Shown: piece after piece, positions 12,632 through 23,700 of the stretch
Position numbering within the stretch: position 1 is the stretch's first letter
Layout: each line of letters starts with the position of its first letter
NCBI GenBank assembly: GCA_002470465.1
Contig: DKMD01000040.1
Location: 92,142-156,141 of the forward strand
Direction: 5' to 3'
DNA length: 64,000 bases
Source: Pluralibacter sp. UBA7423
Lineage (GTDB): Bacteria > Pseudomonadota > Gammaproteobacteria > Enterobacterales > Enterobacteriaceae
Notes under the pieces: generated by a model
What the model was told of the DNA's origin: nothing
Database searches by the model: none
Seen by the model: the letters and a program-made list of their open reading frames with translations, nothing else
Position numbers and translations under genes: made by a program

Positions 12632-13966
12632 TTAGTTAATTAACGTTCCGTTTGGGCCTGCTGCGCTGGCCGTTTGTGACGCTTCGCCGCGCGGCCCGCT
12701 TTGTAACGGATGCGCTTCAAAGTACTTCCGCAGACCGTTATAAATCGCTTCGGCGATCTGCTGCTGATAGCTGTCGCTGCCGAGCAGGCGTTCTTCACCG
12801 CCGTTGCTGATAAAGCCGGTTTCAACGAGGATCGACGGGATATCAGGCGAGCGCAGCACGCCTAAACTTGCATGCTCAGGGCGGCGCTTGTGAATATTGC
12901 CGACACGCTGAAGCTGACCCAGAACGTCAACCGCTACATCATACCCGACGCGCTGCGAATGGCCGAACTGTAAATCCAGCACCGCCTGACTCAGGTAAGG
13001 GTCGGCCTGACTGTTCGCCAGCACATCGCCTGCGCCGCCGAGCAGCTCAGACTGCTTCTCGTGCTGCTCCAGCCAGCCCGCCATTTCGCTGTTGGCACGG
13101 CGGTTGGACAGCACCCATACCGATGCGCCCGTGGCGTCGCGGTTTGGCGCAGCATCCGCATGGATGGACACCAGGAAGTTAGCGTTCTGCTTACGGGCTA
13201 CGTCCGAACGCCCCATCACTGAAATAAAGTAATCGCCGTCTCGCGTCAGCACGCCTTTAAACATCGGGTCGTCATTCAGCAGAGCGCGCAGCTTACGGGC
13301 AATGGAGATAGTGACGTTTTTCTCTTTGGTGCCGCCCGGGCCGATTGCGCCGGGATCCTGGCCACCGTGCCCGGCATCAATAGCAATAATGACCTTGTCA
13401 CCGCTGGCGCTTGCCGTACGCGCTCTCGCCGCCGGGCGGGTTTGCGTATTGCTGCTGGTCACGCTTGTCATGCGGTCATTTTGCGTTTTGAACGGATTGC
13501 GCGCTGGTTCAACAGGACGAGGTGCGGGAGTCACCATCGGGGCTTCCACACGTTTCGCTACCGCCGGTGGCGGAGGTGGCTCATCTGCGTTGATGGTGAA
13601 GACCACAAGGGTGCTCGCACCATTTTGCTGTTTCACCGCGCGAGTTTTGCCGTCGCCAGTAAGATCAACCACCAAACGTAAAGACTGGTCATCTTTTGGC
13701 GTGCCGGAACGAATGCTTTTGACCAGGTTATTACCGCTGAAGTTGAGCGGCAACCCCTGAATCACGCCGGTTTGCTTGATATCCAGCGCGACGCTGCGTT
13801 TGCCTTCCTGCGAGAAGGAGTAGTCAGGATCGCCCAGAAAACTGAACGTAATGCGGGCCTGTTTATCTCCGTTAGAGACCTGGATATCGGATAAATTTGC
13901 CGCCGTCGCCTGAAGGCAAAAAAGCATCAGGCATGCCACCCACCAACTTTTAACGCGATACATCAT
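12632..13966 (-). CDS. amiB: N-acetylmuramoyl-L-alanine amidase AmiB
   Basis: Periplasmic zinc amidase that cleaves the peptide stem from murein during daughter-cell separation and is activated by EnvC. A signal peptide (residues 1-22, cut after a TAA-type site) is followed by the AMIN targeting domain (about 25-125), a proline-rich linker, and the amidase_3 domain from about 190. That domain carries the zinc motif [13 protein letters not shown], the SIHADA histidine and the catalytic glutamate in VETGFISN. The two leading ATGs leave the exact start open by one codon. The length of 444 aa fits. Confidence 0.96.
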   Translation of the reverse strand: MMYRVKSWWVACLMLFCLQATAANLSDIQVSNGDKQARITFSFLGDPDYSFSQEGKRSVALDIKQTGVIQGLPLNFSGNNLVKSIRSGTPKDDQSLRLVVDLTGDGKTRAVKQQNGASTLVVFTINADEPPPPPAVAKRVEAPMVTPAPRPVEPARNPFKTQNDRMTSVTSSNTQTRPAARARTASASGDKVIIAIDAGHGGQDPGAIGPGGTKEKNVTISIARKLRALLNDDPMFKGVLTRDGDYFISVMGRSDVARKQNANFLVSIHADAAPNRDATGASVWVLSNRRANSEMAGWLEQHEKQSELLGGAGDVLANSQADPYLSQAVLDLQFGHSQRVGYDVAVDVLGQLQRVGNIHKRRPEHASLGVLRSPDIPSILVETGFISNGGEERLLGSDSYQQQIAEAIYNGLRKYFEAHPLQSGPRGEASQTASAAGPNGTLIN

Positions 13967-13982
13967 CCCGTCATCCCTCAGG

Positions 13983-14444
13983 TTAACCGGCTAAGCGCGC
14001 CAGTAAAGACTCACCCAGTGAGGAGACTGCCGTCACGCGCGCCTCTCGCCCTTGTGCCTGGTATTCGAGGTGAATTTCGACATCCGGTTCAGGCAACACA
14101 CCCGCGCCCTGTTGCGGCCATTCCACCAGGCAGATGGCATTGTCAGCGAAGTAATCGCGGATCCCCATGAATTCAAGCTCCTCAGGATCCGCAAGGCGGT
14201 ACAAATCAAAGTGGTAAACCATTAAATTGTCGAGCGTGTACGGCTCAACCAGCGTATAGGTCGGGCTTTTGACGTTGCCTTTATGGCCCAGCGCCTGCAA
14301 AAAACCGCGACTAAACGTGGTTTTCCCGGCGCCCAAATCGCCGTAGAGATAAATGACGGTCGCGCCCGTGCAGGCCCCGGCAATACGATTGCCCAGCTCT
14401 AATGTGGCCTGCTCATGGGGTAAGGGAATCACTCGATTTATCAT
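13983..14444 (-). CDS. tsaE: tRNA threonylcarbamoyladenosine biosynthesis ATPase TsaE
   Basis: Small ATPase of the TsaBDE complex that makes t6A37 in tRNAs reading ANN codons. The Walker A motif GDLGAGKTT is at residues 35-43, followed by the conserved [10 protein letters not shown] and the YHFDLYRL segment. The length of 153 aa is normal. It overlaps the end of nnr by 32 bases and is 16 bases ahead of amiB, so it is embedded in the nnr-tsaE-amiB-mutL series. Confidence 0.96.
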   Translation of the reverse strand: MINRVIPLPHEQATLELGNRIAGACTGATVIYLYGDLGAGKTTFSRGFLQALGHKGNVKSPTYTLVEPYTLDNLMVYHFDLYRLADPEELEFMGIRDYFADNAICLVEWPQQGAGVLPEPDVEIHLEYQAQGREARVTAVSSLGESLLARLAG

Positions 14445-15963
14445 GGTTTACGTCAATCACATCCGGGTTAACAACACGCTGTAGCGTGTAAAAAAGATCG
14501 GTGGCAAGCATGCCACGGGTTCCGTAACGGGCGGCAAGCATGTCTGCCGCCGCGCCATGTGCAACACAGCCGGCACAGGCAGCATCATACGGCGAGAGAT
14601 GCTGGCCTAGCAACGCGCCAATAATGCCGGAAAGGACATCGCCCATGCCGCCGCTGGCCATCCCCGCGTTGCCGACATCGGCAATGGCGATACCGCGCGT
14701 CTCACCGGCAATCACGGTTCCTGCGCCTTTCAGCACCGCGACGCCTCCATACCGTTTTACCAGACGCTGTGCAGAAAGTAAGCGATCGCTTTCAATTTCC
14801 GCCACGCTGCAGTTCAGCAACCGGGCCGCTTCGCCGGGGTGCGGCGTCAGGATGCGATTGTGACGTTTATCCGGATTGATTGCCAGAATGTTAAGCGCGT
14901 CGGCATCCCATAACATGGGCTTTCTGACGTTTTCCACTTTTCGCAGCGCCTGTTTGCCCCAGGCCTGCTGCCCAAGCCCTGGGCCGATCACGATAACGTC
15001 CGCCCATTCCAGACTCTCATCCAGGGTTTTCGGCGTGAGCTCATGCACCATCAGTTCAGGCCGCGCCGTCACAATGGGCGCAATATTTTCTGCACGCGTC
15101 AAGACACGCACCAGTCCGGCCCCAGCACGCAGCGCGGCTTCACCGGCCATGCGAATGGCACCTGAAGTGCCATGGTCACCGCCGATAATCACCAGCTTAC
15201 CGTGATCGCCTTTATGCGACGTTGGGCGACGCAGCGGCAACCAGCGGACAAGCTGACCGACATCGATTCGTTGAAGATCCGTGGATTGCGTAGCCAGCCA
15301 GGCCTCAAGGCCCAGCGCATGATGATGCAAAGTGCCCGTCACATCGCGGGCTTTGCCTGTCAGCAAACCCGGCTTGAGCGCAATGAAAGTCATGGTATGG
15401 GCAGCACGGATCGCTGCGCCAGGCGTTGCGCCGGTATTGGCAAGCAAGCCGGAAGGGATGTCGAGTGCCACGACGGGAGCCGAATGATCGTTCGCCTGTG
15501 CAATGAGCGTGGCGACAGGTTCGCGGGGAGCACTGTTACTGCCGGTTCCGAGCAGCGCATCAATAATCAAATCTACGCCGTCAGGCCAGCCCGCATCCGC
15601 CGCATGAATAACGCCGCCCGCGTTCAGCCAGGCTTCCCGTGCTTCAGCAGCTTCGTCAGGCAGCGGTTTATCGCTTTCAACGGCCAGCAGCGTCACGGCA
15701 AGGCCTGCAGCCTGCGCCAGACGCGCCACCACGTAACCGTCGCCGCCATTATTGCCGTGACCGCAAAGGATAAGCCAGTGTGCCGAGGCAGGATATCTGC
15801 CACATGCAAGCTGGAAAGCGGCTTCACCCGCACGCAGCATCAGTTCGTAAAGGGTTAATCCGAGCGCATCAGCGGCCTCAATTTCTGCGCGACGCAGGGC
15901 ATCCGCAGACCAGATGGTGTGTGGTATACTTGCGGGGTTTCTCGTCATTGTATGGTCCGTCAT
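14413..15963 (-). CDS. nnr: Bifunctional NAD(P)HX epimerase/dehydratase
   Basis: Repairs hydrated NAD(P)H. The N-terminal half epimerises R- and S-NAD(P)HX and shows the YjeF_N motif [12 protein letters not shown]. The C-terminal half is an ADP-dependent dehydratase with the ribokinase-like nucleotide site [15 protein letters not shown]. The start MTDHTM, giving 516 aa, matches the E. coli N-terminus and places its ATG on the same CATG as the queG start on the other strand. A second start five codons later would remove that overlap. Confidence 0.95.
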   Translation of the reverse strand: MTDHTMTRNPASIPHTIWSADALRRAEIEAADALGLTLYELMLRAGEAAFQLACGRYPASAHWLILCGHGNNGGDGYVVARLAQAAGLAVTLLAVESDKPLPDEAAEAREAWLNAGGVIHAADAGWPDGVDLIIDALLGTGSNSAPREPVATLIAQANDHSAPVVALDIPSGLLANTGATPGAAIRAAHTMTFIALKPGLLTGKARDVTGTLHHHALGLEAWLATQSTDLQRIDVGQLVRWLPLRRPTSHKGDHGKLVIIGGDHGTSGAIRMAGEAALRAGAGLVRVLTRAENIAPIVTARPELMVHELTPKTLDESLEWADVIVIGPGLGQQAWGKQALRKVENVRKPMLWDADALNILAINPDKRHNRILTPHPGEAARLLNCSVAEIESDRLLSAQRLVKRYGGVAVLKGAGTVIAGETRGIAIADVGNAGMASGGMGDVLSGIIGALLGQHLSPYDAACAGCVAHGAAADMLAARYGTRGMLATDLFYTLQRVVNPDVIDVNHDKSSDSLTP

Positions 15964-17101
15964 GTCACAGCCCCTCGATCTCAATCAATTAGCGCAAGAT
16001 ATCAAACAGTGGGGCGCCGAACTGGGCTTTCAGCACGTCGGCATTACCGATACCGATCTCAGCGCCAGCGAACCCAAACTGCAGGCATGGCTGGACAAAC
16101 AGTACCACGGCGAAATGGAGTGGATGGCACGCCATGGAATGCTCCGCGCCCGCCCTCATGAACTGCTGCCCGGTACGCTGCGCGTTATCAGCGTGCGAAT
16201 GAACTATTTACCTGCCAACGCAGCGTTTGCCAGCACCCTGAAAAACCCGTCACTCGGTTACGTCAGCCGGTATGCCCTCGGGCGTGATTACCACAAGCTG
16301 TTACGCAATCGCCTTAAAAAGCTGGGCGAGAAAATTCAGGAACGGTGTGCCTCGCTGAATTTTAGACCTTTTGTCGATTCTGCGCCCGTTCTGGAGCGCC
16401 CGATTGCAGAAAAAGCAGGGCTTGGCTGGACAGGTAAGCACTCACTTATCCTCAGCCGCGATGCGGGTTCTTTCTTCTTCCTCGGCGAGCTGCTGATAGA
16501 CCTTGCGTTACCCATTGATAAACCAGTGGAAGAAAACTGTGGCCGCTGCGTTGCCTGTATGACCATCTGCCCGACCGGCGCTATTGTGGAGCCTTACACC
16601 GTCGACGCACGCCGCTGTATTTCCTATCTGACCATTGAGCTTGAGGGCGCGATCCCGGAAGCATTCCGGCCGCTGATGGGCAACCGCATTTACGGCTGCG
16701 ATGACTGCCAGCTGATTTGCCCGTGGAATCGCTACTCGCAGCTCACGGAAGAGGACGACTTCAGCCCGCGCAAGGCCTTGCACGCACCTGAACTTATCGA
16801 ACTGTTCGCCTGGAGCGAGGCCCACTTTCTGAAAGTGACGGAGGGGTCACCCATCCGCCGCATCGGTCATTTACGCTGGCTGCGAAATATCAGCGTGGCG
16901 CTGGGTAATGCCCCGTGGGATCCGCGCAATCTTGCGGCACTGGAAAGCCGTCAGGGTGAGCACCCACTTCTCGATGAGCACATAGCGTGGGCGATTGCGC
17001 AGCAAATTGATAAGCGAAATGCCAACGTCATTGAAGTGCAGCTACCGCAAAAACAGCGTCTGGTTCGGGTGATTGAAAAAGGCCTGCCGAGGGATGCATG
17101 A
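15962..17101 (+). CDS. queG: Epoxyqueuosine reductase QueG
   Basis: Cobalamin- and iron-sulfur-dependent enzyme that reduces epoxyqueuosine to queuosine at the wobble base of GUN tRNAs. The DUF1730 cobalamin-binding domain leads. Two ferredoxin-like [4Fe-4S] motifs follow: CGRCVACMTICPTGAI near residue 195 and YGCDDCQLICPW near 245. The start MSQPLDLN gives 379 aa, the E. coli length. A longer frame upstream would run antisense through the nnr start and is rejected. The gene diverges from nnr with no room for a conventional intergenic promoter. Confidence 0.95.
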   Translation: MSQPLDLNQLAQDIKQWGAELGFQHVGITDTDLSASEPKLQAWLDKQYHGEMEWMARHGMLRARPHELLPGTLRVISVRMNYLPANAAFASTLKNPSLGYVSRYALGRDYHKLLRNRLKKLGEKIQERCASLNFRPFVDSAPVLERPIAEKAGLGWTGKHSLILSRDAGSFFFLGELLIDLALPIDKPVEENCGRCVACMTICPTGAIVEPYTVDARRCISYLTIELEGAIPEAFRPLMGNRIYGCDDCQLICPWNRYSQLTEEDDFSPRKALHAPELIELFAWSEAHFLKVTEGSPIRRIGHLRWLRNISVALGNAPWDPRNLAALESRQGEHPLLDEHIAWAIAQQIDKRNANVIEVQLPQKQRLVRVIEKGLPRDA

Positions 17102-17371
17102 TTCATTCACAGGGTGTGAATAAAAATAAAAACACATTGAAATTCAAGGGCGAAAAAATCGTCAAGTGATCGCGATAACAATTTGAAATCTATTTTTATT
17201 GTTATTAATCAGATAATTAAAAAAATTTGATTCACATTCAGAAGCAATTGACGCTCGAAGAGCACGATGCGGACCTGTGGATAAGTCTGTTTACAAGAGT
17301 GTAACTGAGACAATAAAAATCGCCCCCAGCGCGTTTATTCGCTGTGGATAAGAAGATATATTGAAAAAATT

Positions 17372-17447
<76 letters not shown>

Positions 17448-17495
17448 TTGGGTGGTGCGTATCTTGCGATACTACATCTGGCGATGCGCAAATTT

Positions 17496-17571
<76 letters not shown>

Positions 17572-17619
17572 TTGGGTGGTGCGTATCTTACGATACTTTT
17601 CAACTTGTTGCACAAATTT

Positions 17620-17695
<76 letters not shown>

Positions 17696-17744
17696 AAATT
17701 TGTTGCTGACGTAACGCGTAATTCTCTGTCGTTACGGGAGGCGC

Positions 17745-17772
17745 ATTATACGAGAAATCCTTGTTGCTGCAA
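17745..17772 (-). promoter_or_regulatory. Promoter of the tRNA-Gly array
   Basis: On the minus strand TTGCAG and a perfect TATAAT are 16 bases apart. They are followed by the GC-rich discriminator GCGCC expected of a stringently controlled stable-RNA promoter. Confidence 0.85.
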
Positions 17773-17897
17773 CCCCCCTTCACGCGATTTTTTTTGATTT
17801 TTGCTCAAGTGCTGCATTAATCGCCAGATAGATTGTTTTTACGGCGAATGCCCGGCGGCTCTGCGTTTGCCGGGCCTGTGCAAGCCATCCTTCACCG

Positions 17898-18443
17898 TTA
17901 CAGCTTAATAAAGTTCTCGCGATAGTACGCCAGCTCCGCCACGGACTCACGAATGTCGTCCATCGCCTGATGCGTGCCCTGCTTCTTAAAACCGTCGAGA
18001 ATTTCTGGCTTCCAACGACGCGCCAGCTCCTTCAGCGTGCTGACGTCGAGATAGCGGTAGTGGAAGTACGCCTCCAGCTCCGGCATGTATTTAAACAGGA
18101 AGCGACGGTCCTGGCCGATGCTGTTACCGCAGATGGGCGATTTGCCCGCTGGAACCCACTCTTTAAGAAACTCAATAGTTGCCAGTTCTGCTGCGCGATC
18201 GTCCTGGGTGCTCGCCTTCACGCGATCCACCAGACCGCTGCCGGTGTGCGTACGCACGTTCCAGTCATCCATCAGCGCCAGCTGAGCATCGGACTGATGT
18301 ACCGCAATGGTCGGCCCTTCCGCCAGAATGTTGAGGTTTGCATCGGTCACGAGCGTGGCGATTTCGATAATGCGATCGCGCTCAGGATCGAGCCCTGTCA
18401 TTTCCAGATCGATCCAAATGAGGTTGTTTTCATTTGCACTCAT
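17898..18443 (-). CDS. orn: Oligoribonuclease
   Basis: DEDDh 3'-5' exonuclease that hydrolyses di- to pentaribonucleotides, finishing RNA decay and clearing pGpG from cyclic-di-GMP breakdown. Catalytic Asp12 and Glu14 lie in IWIDLEMTG; the later aspartate and the histidine motif [12 protein letters not shown] close the active site. The start MSANENN gives 181 aa, the usual length; an in-frame extension of 52 codons upstream has no homology and runs into the rsgA leader. It is divergent from rsgA across a 106-base gap that must hold both promoters. Confidence 0.97.
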   Translation of the reverse strand: MSANENNLIWIDLEMTGLDPERDRIIEIATLVTDANLNILAEGPTIAVHQSDAQLALMDDWNVRTHTGSGLVDRVKASTQDDRAAELATIEFLKEWVPAGKSPICGNSIGQDRRFLFKYMPELEAYFHYRYLDVSTLKELARRWKPEILDGFKKQGTHQAMDDIRESVAELAYYRENFIKL

Positions 18444-18549
18444 GCTATTTTCCACCCTTCTCGCGTCACAACGACAGTGACTATATTCATCTAAAATAGC
18501 GTGTATCATAGAGGTTTTGCCCCCCTGGGGCGACCAGGAGTCAGCACGA

Positions 18550-19608
18550 TTGAGTAAAAATAAACTCTCCAAAGGGCAGCAGCGCCGGGTAAAAGCCAAC
18601 CATCAGCGCCGTCTCAAAACCACTGCGGAGAAGCCCGATTTCGATGACAACCTGTTTGGCGAAACGGCTGAAGGCATTGTTATCAGCCGCTTTGGCATGC
18701 ATGCCGATGTGGAATCCGCCGAAGGCAGCATCCACCGCTGCAATATTCGTCGCACCATTCGTTCTCTGGTAACGGGCGACCGCGTGGTCTGGCGTCCGGG
18801 TAAAACCGCGGCGGAAGGCGTCAACGTTAAAGGCATCGTTGAGGCAGTTCATGAACGCACCTCCGTGCTGACGCGCCCGGACTTCTACGACGGCGTCAAA
18901 CCAATCGCCGCAAATATCGATCAGATAGTGATCGTCTCCGCCATTCTGCCCGAGCTGTCGCTGAATATTATCGACAGATATCTGGTCGCCTGCGAAACGC
19001 TGAGCGTTGAACCCATCATCGTGCTGAACAAAATCGATCTGCTGGACGACGACGGACTGGCTTTCGTCAACGAGCAGATGGATATCTACCGCAAGATTGG
19101 CTATCGCGTACTGATGGTCTCCAGCCGCACTCAGGACGGGCTCAAGCCGCTGGAAGAAGCGCTCACCGGGCGCATCAGCATCTTTGCGGGCCAGTCCGGC
19201 GTGGGCAAATCCAGCCTGCTGAACGCCCTGCTCGGCCTGCAGGAAGAAATTCTCACTAATGACGTGTCCGATAACTCGGGCCTCGGCCAGCACACGACGA
19301 CCGCTGCGCGTCTGTATCACTTCCCGCACGGCGGCGATGTGATTGACTCTCCTGGCGTGCGTGAATTCGGCCTTTGGCACCTTGAACCGGAACAAATCTT
19401 CAACGGCTTTGTCGAATTCCACGACTATCTGGGCGCCTGCAAATACCGCGACTGCAAGCACGATAACGATCCGGGATGCGCCATCCGTGAGGCGGTGGAA
19501 AAAGGTGAGATTGCCGAAACGCGCTTTGAAAACTATCACCATATTCTCGAAAGCATGAAACAGGTACAGGTAAAAACGCGTAAAAGCTTTTCTGAAACCG
19601 ACGACTGA
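18550..19608 (+). CDS. rsgA: Small-subunit biogenesis GTPase RsgA
   Basis: Circularly permuted GTPase that checks late 30S assembly. An N-terminal basic segment and OB fold (to about residue 110) precede the permuted G motifs in the order G4 (NKIDLLDD), G1 (GQSGVGKSS) and G3 (DSPGVREFG). A C-terminal zinc finger with [14 protein letters not shown] follows. The start is taken as TTG with GGAG about ten bases upstream, because it gives the conserved [13 protein letters not shown]; no ATG fits. The product is 352 aa. psd follows after 89 bases in the same direction. Confidence 0.95.
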   Translation: MSKNKLSKGQQRRVKANHQRRLKTTAEKPDFDDNLFGETAEGIVISRFGMHADVESAEGSIHRCNIRRTIRSLVTGDRVVWRPGKTAAEGVNVKGIVEAVHERTSVLTRPDFYDGVKPIAANIDQIVIVSAILPELSLNIIDRYLVACETLSVEPIIVLNKIDLLDDDGLAFVNEQMDIYRKIGYRVLMVSSRTQDGLKPLEEALTGRISIFAGQSGVGKSSLLNALLGLQEEILTNDVSDNSGLGQHTTTAARLYHFPHGGDVIDSPGVREFGLWHLEPEQIFNGFVEFHDYLGACKYRDCKHDNDPGCAIREAVEKGEIAETRFENYHHILESMKQVQVKTRKSFSETDD

Positions 19609-19697
19609 CATTTAAGCTGAACGTCGCTAGAATCAGCCCCTTTTTTGAAAAGGCTCCGCCGAGAGCCTGAAACAATGAATATGGCCTGGAGGCTATC

Positions 19698-20702
19698 TTG
19701 TTAAATTCATTCAAACTTTCGCTTCAATACATTCTGCCGAAACTGTGGCTTACGCGCCTCGCAGGCTGGGGCGCAAGCAAACGAGCGGGCTGGCTGACGA
19801 AGCTGGTGATCGACCTGTTCGTGAAGTACTACAAGGTTGATATGAAAGAGGCGCAGAAGCCGGACACCGCCAGCTACCGCACCTTCAACGAATTCTTTGT
19901 ACGTCCGCTGCGCGATGACGTGCGCCCGCTGGACACCGATCCGAACGTGCTGGTAATGCCAGCCGACGGTGTGATCAGCCAGCTGGGCAAAATTGAAGAC
20001 GACAAAATTTTGCAGGCCAAAGGCCATAACTACAGTCTGGAAGCACTGCTGGCGGGCAACTATCTGATGGCGGATCTGTTCCGCAACGGTTCTTTTGCTA
20101 CCACTTACCTTTCGCCGCGCGACTACCATCGCGTACACATGCCGTGTAACGGCGTTCTGCGTGAAATGATTTACGTGCCGGGCGATCTGTTCTCCGTCAA
20201 CCATCTGACCGCGCAGAACGTACCGAACCTGTTTGCCCGCAACGAACGCGTCATCAGCCTGTTTGATACCGAATTTGGCCCAATGGCGCAAATTCTGGTC
20301 GGTGCGACCATAGTTGGCAGCATTGAAACCGTCTGGGCTGGTCCCCTCACGCCACTTCGTGAAGGCATCGTTGGCAACATTGAAACCGTCTGGTCTGGCA
20401 CCATCACGCCACCTCGTGAAGGCGTTATTAAGCGCTGGACGTGGCCAGCAGGCGAAAGCGAAGGCTCCGTTGCGCTGCTGAAAGGTCAGGAGATGGGCCG
20501 CTTCAAGCTGGGCTCCACCGTGATCAATTTGTTTGCGCCGGGCAAAGTTCAGTTGGTCGAAAAACTGGCCAGCCTGTCAGTCGCCAAACTGGGCCAGCCG
20601 CTGGCCGTTTCAACTGAGACCTCCGCCACTCCGGCAACGCCGCTGGCAGAAGAAGAGATCAACGCTGAGCACGACGCCAGCCCGCGGGTTGACGATAAAT
20701 AA
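19698..20702 (+). CDS. psd: Phosphatidylserine decarboxylase, with internal duplication
   Basis: Pyruvoyl enzyme of the inner membrane that converts phosphatidylserine to phosphatidylethanolamine. The proenzyme cuts itself at the LGST motif, whose serine (about residue 273 here, 254 in E. coli) becomes the pyruvoyl group. That motif, the catalytic histidine region [14 protein letters not shown] and the rest of the fold are intact. A 19-residue segment (GSIETVWAG...LREGIV) is repeated in tandem just before the IKRWTWPAG segment, making this protein longer in the beta-subunit than the E. coli enzyme. Start is TTG with GGAGG upstream. mscM follows in the same direction, as in E. coli. Confidence 0.95.
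   Translation: MLNSFKLSLQYILPKLWLTRLAGWGASKRAGWLTKLVIDLFVKYYKVDMKEAQKPDTASYRTFNEFFVRPLRDDVRPLDTDPNVLVMPADGVISQLGKIEDDKILQAKGHNYSLEALLAGNYLMADLFRNGSFATTYLSPRDYHRVHMPCNGVLREMIYVPGDLFSVNHLTAQNVPNLFARNERVISLFDTEFGPMAQILVGATIVGSIETVWAGPLTPLREGIVGNIETVWSGTITPPREGVIKRWTWPAGESEGSVALLKGQEMGRFKLGSTVINLFAPGKVQLVEKLASLSVAKLGQPLAVSTETSATPATPLAEEEINAEHDASPRVDDK
20313..20426 (+). repeat. 57-bp in-frame tandem duplication inside psd
   Basis: Two adjacent 57-base units (20313-20369 and 20370-20426) differ at 8 positions by eye and encode [17 protein letters not shown] and [18 protein letters not shown]. coli Psd has one such unit. The second unit's TITPP is closer to E. coli, while the first keeps GSIETVWAG. 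The divergence between copies argues against a simple recent assembly artefact. Confidence 0.9.
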
Positions 20703-20733
20703 GACGAAGGCTAATTGCAGAAGGATCGCTGAC

Positions 20734-23700
20734 GTGCACCTGATTATCACTTTTCTGATGGCCTGGTGCCTCAGCATGGGGGCATACGCAGCAAGCGCCC
20801 CCGACGCCAAACAGATCGCCCAGGAGCTGGAACAGGCAAAAGCGGCGAAGCCCGCCCAGCCGGAAGCCGTTGAGGCGCTTCAGTCTGCGCTGAACGCGCT
20901 TGAGGAACGAAAAGGTTCTCTTGAGCGCGCCGCACAATATCAACAATCCATTGATAACTTCTCTAAGCTCTCGCAAACCCTGCGCGCGCAGCTTTCCCGC
21001 CTGAGCGATGAACCACGCCAGGTGCCGACGGCACTGACCACGGATGCCCTGAATCAGGAGATCCTTCAGGTCAGCAGCCAGCTGCTGGAAAAAAGCCGTC
21101 AGGCGCAGCAGGAACAGGAGCGCGCACGCGAGATCGCCGACTCCCTCAATCAGCTGCCGCAACAGCAAACCGATGCTCGCCGTCAGCTCAATGAGGTCGA
21201 ACGCCGCGTCGGCACGGCGACGGGCAATACGGCCCAGGCGCAAAATCTGAGTTTGCAGGCAGAATCGGCCAAATTAAAGGCGCTGGTGAACGAACTTGAG
21301 CTGGCCCAGCTTTCGGCAAACAATCGCCAGGAGCTGGCGCGTATACGCTCTGAGCTTGCGCAAAAGCAGAGCGAGCAGTTGGATACTTATCTGCAAGGCC
21401 TGCGCAATCAGCTTAACAGCCAGCGCCAGCGCGAAGCTGAAAAAGCGCTGGAAAGCACCGAATTATTAGCCGAAAACAGCGCAAACCTGCCGCCGCACAT
21501 CGTAAAGCAGTTCGCCGTCAACCGTGAGCTCTCCCAGGCGTTAAACCAGCAGGCTCAGCGGATGGATTTGGTGGCCTCCCAGCAGCGTCAGGCTACCAAT
21601 CAGACGTTGCAGGTGCGTCAGGCGCTCAATACTTTGCGTGAACAGTCGCAGTGGCTCGGCTCCTCCAATCTGTTAGGCGAAGCCCTGCGCGCGCAGGTGG
21701 CCCGACTGCCGGAAATGCCCAAGCCGCAGCAGCTTGATACCGAAATGGCGCAGCTGCGCGTACATCGCCTGCGCTATGAAGATTTACTCAGCAAACAGCC
21801 GCAGCTGCGACAGGCCAACGGGCAGCCGCTTTCGGCAGAAGAAACCCGTATTCTGGATGCCCAGCTTCGCACCCAGCGAGAATTACTCAATTCCCTGCTG
21901 CAGGGCGGCGATACGCTGATCCTCGAACTGACCAAGCTGAAAGTCGCCAACGGGCAGCTGGAAGATGCGCTGAAAGAAATTAACGAAGCAACCCACCGCT
22001 ATCTGTTCTGGACCTCAGACGTCAGCCCCATCACCTTCGCCTGGCCGCTGGAAATTGTGCAGGATCTGCGCCGCCTGATTTCGCTGGATACCTTCAGCCA
22101 ACTCGGCAAAGCCTCAGTGATGATGCTGACCAGCAAAGAGACGCTGGTCCCGCTGTTTGCGGCGCTGATCCTGGTCGGTTTCAGCATCAGCTCCCGCAAG
22201 CACTTTACCCGCTTCCTGGAACGTTCCAGCAACCGGGTGGGCAAAGTCACCCAGGATCACTTCTGGCTGACGCTGCGCACGCTCTTCTGGTCGATTCTGG
22301 TGGCCTCACCGCTGCCGGTGCTCTGGATGACACTGGGCTATGGGTTGCAGGAGGCCTGGCCCTGGCCGCTGGCGGTGGCCATCGGGGACGGCGTCACCGC
22401 CACGGTGCCGCTGCTGTGGGTGGTCATGATCTGCGCCGCCTTTGCTCGCCCTAACGGTCTGTTCGTGGCGCACTTCGGCTGGCCACGGAACCGCGTTGCC
22501 CGCGCGATGCGCTACTACCTGATGAGCGTTGGCCTCATCGTGCCGCTGATTATGGCGCTGATCATGTTCGATAATCTCAGCGATCGCGAATTCTCAGCAT
22601 CGCTTGGCAGGCTCTGCTTTATGCTGATCTGCGGCGCGCTGGGCGTGGTCACGCTCAGCCTCAAACGCGCAGGGATCCCGCTGTATCTCGATAAAGAAGG
22701 CTCCGGCGATAACGCAATCAACCGCATGTTGTGGAATTTGCTGATGGGCGCGCCCCTGGCGGCAATCCTTGCGGCCGCCGTCGGTTATCTGGCTACGGCC
22801 CAGGCGCTGCTTGCCCGTCTTGAGACCTCCGTCGCCATCTGGTTCCTGCTGCTGGTGGTCTATCACGTCATCCGCCGCTGGATGCTGATTCAGCGCCGCC
22901 GTATCGCTTTCGATCGCGCTAAGCACCGTCGTGCCGAGATGCTCGCTCAGCGTGCGCGCGGTGAGGACGATCCCTACCACACCACCAGCCTGGAAGGAGC
23001 GACGGAAGTGGACATCGCCGAAGTGGATCTCGACACGTTAAGCGCCCAGTCGCTACGGCTGGTACGATCGATTCTGATGCTGATCGCGCTGGTGTCGGTG
23101 ATCGTGCTGTGGTCGGAAATCCACTCGGCGTTTGGCTTCCTTGAAAACATCTCGCTGTGGGATGTGACTTCAACGGTGCAGGGCGTCGAGAGTCTCGAGC
23201 CAATCACCCTCGGCGCCGTGCTGATTGCGATTCTGGTATTTATCATTACGACGCAGCTGGTACGCAACCTCCCGGCGCTGCTGGAGCTGGCGGTGTTGCA
23301 ACACCTGAGCCTGACGCCCGGCACCGGCTACGCCATCACCACCATCACCAAATACCTGCTGATGCTGATCGGCGGCCTGGTCGGCTTCTCGATGATTGGT
23401 ATCGAATGGGCAAAACTGCAGTGGCTGGTGGCGGCACTCGGCGTCGGGCTCGGCTTTGGCCTGCAGGAGATCTTCGCTAACTTTATCTCCGGCCTGATCA
23501 TCCTGTTTGAAAAACCGATCCGCATCGGCGACACAGTGACGATCCGCGATTTGACCGGCAGCGTCACGAAGATCAACACCCGAGCGACGACGATCAGCGA
23601 CTGGGATCGCAAAGAGATCATCGTGCCGAACAAGGCGTTTATCACGGAACAGTTTATCAACTGGTCGCTGTCGGATTCCGTCACGCGCGTGGTGCTGACC

